Shown here: one piece after another, positions 49,558 to 59,232 of the stretch
How the letters are laid out: the number at the start of each line of letters is the position of its first letter
How positions within the stretch are numbered: the stretch's first letter is position 1
Assembly (NCBI GenBank): GCA_963971305.1
Contig: OZ020306.1
Location: 61,168,686 to 61,232,685 of the forward strand
Length of the DNA stretch: 64,000 nucleotides
From: Arcuatula senhousia
Taxonomy: Eukaryota; Mollusca; Bivalvia; Mytilida; Mytilidae
Direction of reading: 5' to 3'
Notes under the pieces: generated by a model
Database searches by the model: none
Told to the model about the DNA's origin: nothing
What the model saw: the letters and a program-made list of their open reading frames with translations, nothing else
Translations under genes and position numbers: made by a program

Positions 49558-49627
49558 ATGATTATAGCTAAAATACTGGTTTTCTTATTTAAATTAGGAT
49601 CTATGGTTGTGCTAGTTGGAGCATTTG
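49558..49627 (+). CDS. Second gene, exon 1: signal peptide
   Basis: MIIAKILVFLFKLGSMVVLVGAFG is strongly hydrophobic. The exon ends TTTG/GTAAGTG, a near-consensus donor, phase 1. An upstream ATG at 49551 is out of frame and stops after six codons, so the second ATG is used. Confidence 0.72.
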
Positions 49628-52600
49628 GTAAGTGACGATATATTTATTTGTATTGTGTAAATATCCCATCAAGAAAACCATGCAAATTCCTACATATCTA
49701 CCAAAGCAATATTTTTAATTCTATTCATTCTATTTAAGGTTCAACGTAAAGACCTTTATGTAAGCTTTTTTCATGGTGGCCGACCTACAAAGCTAACCAA
49801 TCCCTTTTTTACTGCAATTCCTATCAAAACAAGTTTGATATACATACAATTTTATGCAATACAAATTTTCTTTAGTCCAAACTTTTTTCCAATGACCAGA
49901 AGCTTATTTGGGAACTATGACGAAATGGCCTCAATTTTTGAATGCCTGTATCATTATCATAATTATTATTAGCATTTAAAAAAAAAACACAATTTCTCAT
50001 AGACAAAAAAAGATTGTTTTTCAAAGTCTTCAAGACAAACACAATAGTCGGGCGATTATATTAATAGATTTATATTATTCAGTCTCAATTATCTAAAATT
50101 TGGACAATTTCTTCAGGTTATCAATTCTAGTTATAATAATTTTGATTCTTAATTTTCTGGAACTCGAAGACATATAGACATAACTTATATTTACAAATAT
50201 CTCGCCACTTATTAAATAAAAACTAATGCATTTTGCTTGAAATTGAACACTCGCATGGTTTTGTAAAGGTCAACAATCAATCAAGGTAACCAATGGCTGA
50301 ATTTCGTTAAACAGGTAAGCGACAGACCTGAATTCGAATCCTTCAGTTTGGGACCACATGATAATGCCGCATACTAGATATCAGGTTGCTGTGATTAGTA
50401 GATGCCGAAAACAACTCTTACGAAAAATATTTCATTCCCGACATTCATAATTTTATAATCCAGAATTTCACATCGATATTGTAAGATTTCGATTAATCTA
50501 AGACAAACCCACTTAACTCAGTTTATTCAAAATTATGTTTAACGTAATGGTTTATGATTATTTTCATAAGAGTTAAGGTGGGACGTTACGTTAAAAACGA
50601 CATTACCCATACAATTTACCTGTACACTGAAAAATCCGTCTGAACGTCGTGACACGCAACGTCAATTTTAGTTTCTATTGCATTTTTCTCGTATAGGCAA
50701 TCTTAACTTAAATGGCCAGTTCTTCATTTTGTCTTTCAAGCCTTTGGTCATTGAATATGGAGAGATAATGATTTAATAAAGACCCTGCCATTAATAAAAC
50801 AATGTTTTAAATCAAGCATTTTGGTGGATTTAAAATATTGCGAAAATTACCAATGTCATTACTTTTTCATGCTGGGTATGGAAATTTAGTATTTAATTTT
50901 TTTATCTATTATAAATGCAAAAATATTATCTTTTGACAATTTCGTGTTCAGCTTTGAAAAATGAAAGTTTAATGGGATCCCTTTTCATACTGAAGTTTTG
51001 TGTTCAGTAAAGCTAATTTTGTAAAGAAAAGAAGTAATACTGGTTAGCCTTGTAGTTCCATCATCTTGAATTTCCCGGAATTTGTTTTTTGATATCGTAC
51101 ATTTGATGAAGGTCTTTCAGTTAAGCCACATCTCTTTAATAGATTAGAAAGTATTGGTATGGAACAGAATTGCATGAATGTATTTTAGTTATATTCAAAC
51201 GTAAAATTCATCTTAGAGGCATAACAAATTAAACGTAATTGTTTTATTCTATGTCATTGAAAAAAATTTAAGTAGGAAACGTAACATTAATTTAACAATG
51301 TCTTTTGTTTCAATTATAAGTATCGTGTTTACACTAATTCTGTTATTAAAGTCTTAATTTCTGTATTTTAGTGACAGAAAATAAACTCAAAGAAGTTTGG
51401 ATTTGGACTCCAGATAATGGTAACCATGATCATTGGGCAACAAATGTGTTTAATTACTACACGAATTTGAAAGACTTCCAGCTGAACTTTATTCAGGAAA
51501 AACATTTGAACTTGAGTGTTTTGTCATTTGGGACATCCTGTTACCACAGGTTTGTTTTGTTATCTGAAAGATCTGACCTGCAAACTTCAAATTATTATGA
51601 GCTTTACTTAACCTATGAAAATGTGGGTTTCAGAAGGGGAAATGATTACACCAATATCCTTGTTTTTCCATACGGCCCTGCTCCAATAAGCGGTAATGAG
51701 TTTAGAGAATATAGAATACAGTGGAACAACCATGGAGAAGTCACTGTATATAATGGTTATAGCTCTACTGCCGTGATCATGTCCAATCCTGTAGCAGCTC
51801 CCTTTGAAATACATGGTGTTGGAATAAAGACTGGATATGGAGATCAAGGATTGTGGAAAGTTCAACATTCTGGTATGATTTATAACTGTAAACAGAAAAA
51901 AACGCCTTACAATGATCAGCGCCCGGTGGGAAAATAGTTTAAAATCTACTCTACAAAATGCTTTTCATTACGACTAATATACAACATTTACAACTGTTAC
52001 AGTGAAAACGCGTTTTAAGGGAATTTAAACAAATATGTTGTTTTCGATAAATTTGGAATCTTCCAAAGGGAAAAAGAAGGTCACTTTGAAAACCTTTTTT
52101 TTATCGAAAACCTACATGTATATATTCAGATTACAATTTCTTAAGATTACCCTAATGCAAAATAGGTAAATGATAAATCTTGGTTTCTAATTGAAGAAAG
52201 CTAGCATTTTAAATTTGAAAGATGAAAAGAATGTTCTGTTGGGTTAAACAAAAAACATATATTGGGAAGAAGGGCTTATTAGTAATTGGCCTTGAATTAA
52301 TAAATAAGGTAAATTATAGCTGCCTCAAATAAATTGAGTGAGTGAATTGGTGTTTAACGCTTTTCCAACATTATAAAGGTTATTTAAAGGCAATGAACAT
52401 GAAAAAAGATGATGAATGAACATGAATAATGATGAGAAAAAATGTGATTGTGGGTTGGAAAACAAAGGAGCAGTAAGTTTTTAAGACCACAGGAAAAGGT
52501 GAGATGTGGATAGGGGCGATAAATTAAGCTTATGAGGTGCATTCCTGGTGGTCCACAAATGGGTCTTTTAAAATCATGAAGCGTGGCACTTCCCAGACAC

Positions 52601-55347
52601 TTTGGCCCATTATGGTCAGCGGTAAGGGTTCCTGACAATACAGCGGACGAGGGCCACCCTAATCAACCACATAGAGTACACACTTAGTTGGCTGAGCACT
52701 GACTCGGTGTCAGCATTCCAAGACCCTTAGTTGCCTCTTACGACAAGTTCTGTTGAATTACAAATTAAAATGAAGCTTATACAAGTCTTCAGCATGTAAA
52801 TGTTTGGAATACTTGTTTATTAATTAGCAAATGCTTTAAACTGTTTCGTAAACATTTTTCATATCACGAAATATAAAAAGGCATAAAAATAAAAGATAAG
52901 AGCATACGTGAGATTAAGAAAGTCAGAAGTGCATGAATTGTGAAGTGAAATGACATATTAAATGACACGGAAGGCATGGTTTAATAAGGCAAATTTATGG
53001 TCTTTTTTGTCATAGACGTGTTTGTAAGATTTGTCTGATTTTCATGAACGGAAATAAATTCCAGAGGAAATCCTATTGTCTGCTAAAACGCCAATCTGTT
53101 CAAATATGTTTTATGTCAGTCTTTCATTTTTTTACTTTAGTAAGGCAAGTGTTTTAATAAAAATGGTTTCGGTAAAATTGTGAAATGAAAGAAAAAAAAT
53201 TCTATGGACTAAAGATGACAATAAGGTATCCAAAATTTTTGAACGCTTTGCCTGACTGGACCACAGGCGTTTGGGTCCAGGATTTTATTTTATTATAAAT
53301 AACGTGTATATAAAAAATTTTCATCTCGTCTATATACTATTTCCACAAGGCAAGAATGTTTGAAAGTTCTAAAAATAGAACAAAATTTACTCGCGGAAAA
53401 CCCCCATATTTTCTCATAGAATCAAATGTTTTACATGAAATATTGGTGATTCTCTAAATCCTTTCAGTTTAATCTCACAATTGGGAACACATTTATCGTG
53501 AAACCATTCGCAATGACTTTGAATCTAATCTTTTTTCCACTGAAGCGGGCCAATCAAACCACCACGGACGGAAGTAGTTTAATATTTTAAAGGGAGACAA
53601 TATTCTTCCACTTTTTTCAAATTTTATCATTGATATGAAATAACCAAGTATTTATTATCCTTGAACGTCTTTTTAAAAATTTATGGAACACCCATCGAGT
53701 CGTAGTTTGTATGTACGTTTTATTATACTACCAACTCGTCAGTAAAAATATTTCAAATAAAATTGAGTCCACATTTTCCGCCAAATGATTTGTTCGAACT
53801 CGCCCAGATTTTACCTTACTGTAGTGTCACTCAGAGTCCTTTTATTTGGCGGAATATTGTTTCCCTTGAAAATCTTTGGCCACTTCCGTCCGTGGTGATC
53901 TTTTGTTTCGCTTCGTAGGAAAAAAGACCCGATGTGAGATTTATACATACTGACATGCTTTACTTTTGCTTCTTAAAGAGAGTTAAAGCTGAAAGGAGTT
54001 ATAGAATGTTCTAGTTGTTTATGGTAAAAAATATTTCTACAAGAAAAAAGGGAGTTTCCGTCAGTACTATTTTAAGAACTTTCAAACATTCTTGCCTTGT
54101 GGAAATAGTATATAGACGAGATGAAAATTTCTATATACACGTTATTTATAATACAATAAAATCCTGGACCCAAACGCCTGTGGACTGGACAAAGTAACGT
54201 CCATTTGAAAGGATTACAAAAAACAACTTTGAATGATTTAAAGGTAAGTTTATTTGTTTATTATTAACCTCTCCAAGTAAGCTTACATGTATATTTCTTA
54301 CAAATTCTAAGCTACAAAATAAACAAATTTAAAATACAATTGACCTTTCAAATGGACGATTCTTATAAAAAGAAAATATTGATAAGTTTATTCTTACTTT
54401 AAAACTTCCATAAGCTTTTTTTGCTTATTGTCATTTTTAAGCATTGTAGCGATTAAGTATGTCGTTCATTTCAGCAAATCATTATTGTTTGAAGTGTTGT
54501 GTCGGATTTAAAGTTGTCGATATGTTTGAATTTTTTAACATCAGTCGATTGATGATTCTCAGCTTGCTGTCAGTAACAACGAGTGTTCTATAGAGAGTTC
54601 ATAAACCGTCCTTTCGTTTGTTCTTGTTGGCTTTGTCTAAGATTCTCTCTAGTGGAATTGAAGTTTGAACGATTTGATTTTAATTGGGTGTTTAGTTTAT
54701 GTGCTTTGTCTAGGAATATTGATATGGGAAAGGCCCAAAAAAACTGGTTTAACCCCGCCATATTTTATATGTGCCTGTCCGAAGCCAGGAATCTTTGACA
54801 AAGCTTTCTTTTGCTTGTCTTTTTGGTGTTTTCTGTTCCTTGTTTAAGAAAGGGTCTATCTGTGACAATTTCATGACTAGATTTGAATAATATGTATTTT
54901 ATTTTGACCATGGGCCAATTGCAGAACCGCGAGCAGCGCCTACTGGCCTAGTTGAAGGCTGCTGACGTTGTCCATTGTGGTTTTTCTGAATTGCTGCTTG
55001 ATAGTGGGCTGTACACTTATTCCACATCTCATTATTTACTATTCTACAGATCAGATCACGTGAAATCATTTGTTTTTATTTCAGGTGAATTTACTGGTTA
55101 CTTCTGTGTAAAACATCAGACGTATGGTAACATGGACATTTGGATGACAACGACCGAACCTAGGCTAAAGCTGTGTGCAGTTTTATGTTCGCGGACAACT
55201 GAATGTATAGGCATGAATTATAACAACAGAACCAAACAATGTGAGCTGATTCGTTCTGGTCAGTTGGTGGTCAAAGTTACTGCACAAGGCTGGACATTCA
55301 GTACAAAATGTCTGAATGAAAAGTCCCTTTGCTTGGCATCCTTTTAA
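49558..55347 (+). CDS. Secreted Methyltransf_FA domain plus PAN/apple-like protein, 3 exons (gene-level entry)
   Basis: Exons 49558-49627, 51372-51872 and 55085-55347 sum to 834 bp: 277 residues plus stop, both introns phase 1. Residues 1-22 are a hydrophobic signal peptide. Residues about 60-188 resemble the farnesoic acid O-methyltransferase-like domain (Methyltransf_FA): YYELYLTY, then FREYRIQWNNHGEVTVYNG and GVGIKTGYGDQGLWKV. Despite its name this domain often acts as an extracellular binding module, and no SAM-binding fold is visible. Residues 191-277 hold seven cysteines in a PAN/apple-like pattern (YFC, KLCAVLC, ECIGMNY, QCEL, KC). Likely an extracellular binding protein; ligand unknown. 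Intron 2 contains a degraded SINE-A, a long palindrome and a dispersed repeat. Confidence 0.78.
51372..51872 (+). CDS. Second gene, exon 2: Methyltransf_FA-like domain
   Basis: Acceptor TATTTTAG and donor TCTG/GTATG, phase 1 to 1, 501 bp. It encodes the whole FAMeT-like domain ending in WKVQHSG. The open frame runs on to 51937, but the continuation (basic, lysine-rich) does not look like domain sequence and is read as intron. Confidence 0.82.
52335..52748 (-). mobile_element. Old, degraded SINE-A in intron 2 of the second gene
   Basis: TGAGTGAATTGGTGTTTAACGC at the left and AAGACCCTTAGTTGCCTCTTACGACAAG at the right, with many substitutions and small deletions throughout. Confidence 0.85.
53257..54187. 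mobile_element. Long imperfect palindrome / foldback element, about 930 bp
   Basis: CCACAGGCGTTTGGGTCCAG at 53261 mirrors CTGGACCCAAACGCCTGTGG ending 54183; ACCACGGACGGAAG at 53561 mirrors CTTCCGTCCGTGGT ending 53897; both pairs share a centre near 53725. No coding capacity. Non-autonomous DNA element or hairpin-forming insertion. Confidence 0.85.
54390..54960 (+). repeat. Dispersed repeat, copy 2 (partner at 32.0 kb)
   Basis: Same blocks as 31995-32670 in inverted orientation, ending CCATGGGCCAATTGCAGAACCG. Lies in intron 2, about 125 bp from exon 3. Confidence 0.7.
55085..55347 (+). CDS. Second gene, exon 3: PAN/apple-like module and stop
   Basis: Acceptor TTATTTCAG, phase 1, TAA at 55345-55347. 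It encodes GEFTGYFCVKHQTY, KLCAVLCSRTTECIGMNYNN and QCELIRSG, ending ...STKCLNEKSLCLASF. The spacing LC-x3-C-x5-EC-x-GMNYN fits PAN/apple domains. The upstream open frame (54952-55084) is the end of the intron. Confidence 0.75.
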
Positions 55348-56042
55348 GATAGAACTGCAATACTAGCTGTCGAGAATCGAGAAAAGATTTAGAAATAGTT
55401 GTTTACTGTAGCATTCGTCTTAAATATTTTCTTTCTTCGTAAAAAGTGTGTTAAAGTGATAGGATCTACCATTTGGGTGAAATTTTGTTTTTTTGCATTT
55501 TGTTCTTAAGATATTGCAACTTATCAATTATGATAGATAAAATCTTAATCAGGTACATTAATTAAGCATTAATTGCTTCAAGAAAATGAAATCTAATTCA
55601 TGTAATTTACTTTGTAACTCCCCACATGCTGTCAATCAACTTTCTAACAAAGAAAACATGTGTGCTCTGGTCAGAGGTAATCATGATCCTGTGAAATGTT
55701 TTGAAAATAGGTCAAAACCATTGGATAAGACATTTAAGTGTAATTTGATTGGCATGTCATTGATGCCTTTGGGTGGAACACTTGAATTTCTGTCTGACAG
55801 ATAATAATTCAAAAACAACTTTTAAATCCAAATTCTTAGCTAATTATTTCATGAATTGCAAAATTTTCATGAATTCACCTTATATTTTGATGAAGTAAAG
55901 CTATAATTAATGAAATAAATGCTTTAAAAAAATTGCCAAAATCATAGATCCTATATCTTTAACATAGCATACATGGCATGTTGTATTTTTTTAATTTTAA
56001 CTGTCGTTTTTTTCTAGGAGTGTCATTTATACGTTGCATTAT

Positions 56043-56787
56043 TATACCCCCGCTTCGAAGAAGAGGGGTATACTGGTTTACCTCTGTCCGTCCGTTCGTC
56101 CTTCCGTCCGCCACAGAACTTTCGTAATAGTTTTCTCAGCAACTATATATCACAGTGACTTGAAATTTGGTATATGAGTTCAGTGTGAGGTCCTTTATTG
56201 CAAGTACCAAAATTAATTATCATATGTCGGATATCTACTTTCTGTTTACCGACGTAGTAAATTTTCAACATTACTAGTCAATTGTTGAAAATTTGCGTTA
56301 CATTTTTCTCAGCAACTACATATCACAGTGACCTGAAATTTGGTATATGAGTTCAGTGTGAGGTCCTTTATTGCGAGTACAGTAATGTAATTAGGTCGGT
56401 CGGATATCTACTTCCTGTTTACCGATAAGTCAACTTTACTAATCAATTGTTGAAAATTTAATAACATTTTTCTCAGCAACTACATAACAAAGTGACCTGA
56501 AATTTGGTATATGAGTTCAGTTTGAGGTCCTTTATCGTGAGTACTGAAATTAGGTCTGTCGGATACCTACTTCTTGTTAACCGACATAGTCAATTTTCTA
56601 CATTACTAGTCCATTGTTGAAATTTTCGTAACATTTTTTTTTCTCAGCAACTTCATGTCACAGTGACTTGAAATTTGGTATAAGAGTTCAGTATGAGATC
56701 CTTTATTGGGTGTATCAATATGAGGTCTGTATAATAGCTACTTCCTGTTTACCGACATAGTCCATTTTTGGGGTATCGGGGGAATAC
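56043..56787 (+). repeat. Satellite-bearing element, four units of about 170 bp
   Basis: Opens TATACCCCCGCTTCGAAGAAG with a CCGTCCGTTCGTCC run, then four units anchored on TTCTCAGCAACT at 56133, 56306, 56470 and 56641; closes GGGGTATCGGGGGAATA, roughly inverse to the start. Same family as 35.1-35.7 kb. Confidence 0.8.
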
Positions 56788-56808
56788 TGAGTGAGCAGTA
56801 GCTCAAAG

Positions 56809-57337
56809 TTTGTTTGTTTGCTTGTTAGGGCTTTACTCCCAGGCAGAGGGCTTTACTCCCAGGCAGCGCGATTTCGGCTATTTCCGGGAGATGAACATGA
56901 AAGGGATGATACAATGAACATGAAATGATGATGAAGTGGATGAAAAAGGGACACAAGGCCAATCGGGGTTGGGAGTTTTGACTGCCACAAGAAAAGACGT
57001 TTGATGTCGGGCAATTTAGCCTCCTGCAGTGGATCCTACGGGTCCTACTCTTACCGAGACCTACAGCAGGGTTCTTTAACGTGCGAGGGACGTGGCATTT
57101 CCCCAACACGGTGCACCACTATGGTTTGCGGTCAGATTTTCCGCATTATCGCCTGACGACCCCGCATCTCTCGATGTCAGGGCTGCCCCATTCAACCACC
57201 TGGGGCACACATCCCAGTCGCTTTGTGGGCAAAGCGGCCTGACCCCGATGTCAGGTTTCTGAGCGCTCTTTAGTGGACTTTTACCGACAAGCTTAGCGCT
57301 GCTGCGGGCCCATTCGCCTCCCGGGCCCCGCACGGGA
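56809..57337 (-). mobile_element. SINE-B copy, complete, with CAAA-type tail
   Basis: Target-site duplication CAGTAGCTCAAAG at 56796-56808 and 57338-57350. The tail complement is TTTGTTTGTTTG, so its repeat unit is CAAA instead of TAAC. An internal 24-bp piece (GGGCTTTACTCCCAGGCAG) is duplicated next to the tail. Confidence 0.92.
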
Positions 57338-57462
57338 CAGTAGCTCAAAGATTCCTTGTTCAATTTACAAAGTTTAAAAAATACAAGTTATATAGTTATT
57401 AGCTCACCTTGTCAAATATTCCGCACGGGACAGTAGCTCAAAGATTCCTTGTTCAATTTACA
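57328..57462. repeat. 93-bp tandem duplication abutting the LINE 3' end
   Basis: 57328-57420 begins CCGCACGGGACAG and is repeated from 57421 to 57462, where the LINE tail starts. The unit joins the outer end of the adjacent SINE-B to its flanking DNA, so the duplication postdates that SINE insertion and predates (or accompanied) the LINE insertion. Confidence 0.85.
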
Positions 57463-57752
57463 TTGATTGATTGATTGGTATCTGCTTTATGTCCCGTCGG
57501 CGATATTGCAGCCATCATCGGGACAAAAACATGTTATAACTTAATAAATCTTTAAAGTAAAACTAAGTCAATAGACCGAGACTAAAACAAATTGTTATTG
57601 CTAATAAATAAATAAAAGTAAACACTTAAAATAATTTAAGTAAAAGCTAAAACTAATATTATCAAACGACAATTGTAAATAGAACAAACAAAATTATCAG
57701 GTGAAACAAATTAAATGTTTATAAATAGTAAAATATTTAAAAAACAACAAAA

Positions 57753-59231
57753 CTATAATTTTGCATACAATCCAACTTCCTTAAGGAAGTGGATGATGGC
57801 ATCGTTTGGAGTGCCGCTGAACAAATCGTGCATAGAAGCACAGGTGAAATACTTCACACGTATTGGAGCTACATCAACACAGTCAAGGAGAACATGCTTC
57901 ACCGAATACGGAGAGTCACAAGGGATGCACACAGGTGCCTCCTTCTCTTGTGTCATCAAGTGGCCATGAGTGACTCTAGAATGTCCAATACGACATCTAG
58001 TGATGACCACTTGGTCTCGACGGCATCGGAATGAAGCATGATTCTCCCCAAGCTGTGGTTTTAACTCATGAAGTTTGTTGTGCTCAGCGGCAGCCCAAAC
58101 CTCATCCCATAAACTTTGAACATATATACGGATTGCATTTCTGCAGTCCGAATAGGGAATAAAACATTTAGAAATTGGTTTGCGAAGGGCTTCCTTCGCA
58201 ACCCTGTCCACGACTGAATTCCCATGAATACCAGTATGACTGGGTACCCATAGGAAAATCAATTCTGCACCACCTCTCATCAATTGGTGAATCATGTAAA
58301 CAATTTTACTAATTAATGGATGTTTTAGTTTGCAGTTCTCAATTGCCAAAAGACAAGCGAGAGAATCAGAACAGATAAAGAATTGTACGTGCTCTGAAGC
58401 ATCAATTAAACGAAGGGCTAAAATGATGGCTCTTGCTTCAGCTGTAAAAATGGAAGCAGAAGATGGGAGGCGTTGGGTGGAAGTGCTATTACCCAAGATA
58501 GCAGCAGACGCAACGCTATCACCATCTTTAGAACCATCTGTATAAACAGTCAGAAAATCAGGGTATTTAGATTTAATTTCACAATAGTCCTGTTGAATGA
58601 GCAAATGATTTGTTTCAGTCTTTTTATGTTTTCGAAGATCAAAATTAAATTCAGGTTTTAGAAGTTCCCAGGGTGGAACTTTTAAAGATTTAACAGGTTT
58701 TATCGTTTCCAAATCAATATTAAGATTAGCTAAATGTGGTGCAATACGAATGCCAAATGGAGGAGTTTTGTTTTCGTGTTTTTCATAAACAGTTTTTAGA
58801 GGTGGGTTAAAAACACAGTCGTAGGCAGGGTTACCTGGGAAAGCTTTCAGCTTCGTAGCATATTGGAGACCGAGTTTTATTCTACGATGTTTCAGGGATG
58901 GTTCATTTGCCTCCGCATACAGGCTCTCAATAGGAGATGTCCTGTATGCACCGAGGCAAAGTCGCAATCCCTGATGATGAACAGCATCTAAAATTTGCAA
59001 ATAAGACTTTTTAGCTGATCCATATACAATAGAACCATAATCCAATTTCGATCTTACAAGGGACCTGTATAAATTTAAAAGAACAGATTTATCAGCTCCC
59101 CAGTCAGTACTGGAGACAACTTTTAAAATATCAAGAGCCTTGAGGCATCTTGATTTTAGCATTTTGATATGGGGTAGAAAGGACAGTTTTTTATCAAAAA
59201 GAACGCCAAGGAATTTCGCTTCTTCAACCAT
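57753..59231 (-). CDS. LINE ORF2, C-terminal part: thumb region, RNase H, CCHC (frameshifted)
   Basis: 492 codons in the shifted frame, opening with EEAKFLGVLFD, the motif that normally follows RT directly. RNase H lies at about 228-345 with all four acidic residues visible: YTDGSKDGDS, TAEARAI, CSDSLACL, and the D in HGNSVVDRVAKEA. A C-x2-C-x8-H-x4-C zinc-like motif (PVCIPCDSPYSVKHVLLDC) follows near the end, as in other I-group ORF2 proteins. The ATG at 59231 is probably not a real start; together the two parts form one ORF2 of about 1,224 residues interrupted by the homopolymer frameshift. Confidence 0.9.
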   Translation of the reverse strand: MVEEAKFLGVLFDKKLSFLPHIKMLKSRCLKALDILKVVSSTDWGADKSVLLNLYRSLVRSKLDYGSIVYGSAKKSYLQILDAVHHQGLRLCLGAYRTSPIESLYAEANEPSLKHRRIKLGLQYATKLKAFPGNPAYDCVFNPPLKTVYEKHENKTPPFGIRIAPHLANLNIDLETIKPVKSLKVPPWELLKPEFNFDLRKHKKTETNHLLIQQDYCEIKSKYPDFLTVYTDGSKDGDSVASAAILGNSTSTQRLPSSASIFTAEARAIILALRLIDASEHVQFFICSDSLACLLAIENCKLKHPLISKIVYMIHQLMRGGAELIFLWVPSHTGIHGNSVVDRVAKEALRKPISKCFIPYSDCRNAIRIYVQSLWDEVWAAAEHNKLHELKPQLGENHASFRCRRDQVVITRCRIGHSRVTHGHLMTQEKEAPVCIPCDSPYSVKHVLLDCVDVAPIRVKYFTCASMHDLFSGTPNDAIIHFLKEVGLYAKL

Positions 59232-59232
59232 T

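Noticed and set aside
51873..51937. Extension of exon 2 of the second gene to the in-frame stop at 51937
   Set aside because: A good GT donor at 51873 matches the phase of the PAN-like exon, and the extension is a basic, low-complexity stretch unlike the domain; a short intron-retained isoform remains possible.
54583..54847. Coding similarity between ORFs at 32.3 kb and 54.6 kb
   Set aside because: The similarity comes from a dispersed DNA repeat present in inverted orientation; frames are short and differently interrupted.
55586..55804. ORF of 72 codons downstream of the second gene
   Set aside because: No recognisable domain, signal or splice context; probably 3' flanking sequence of the second gene.
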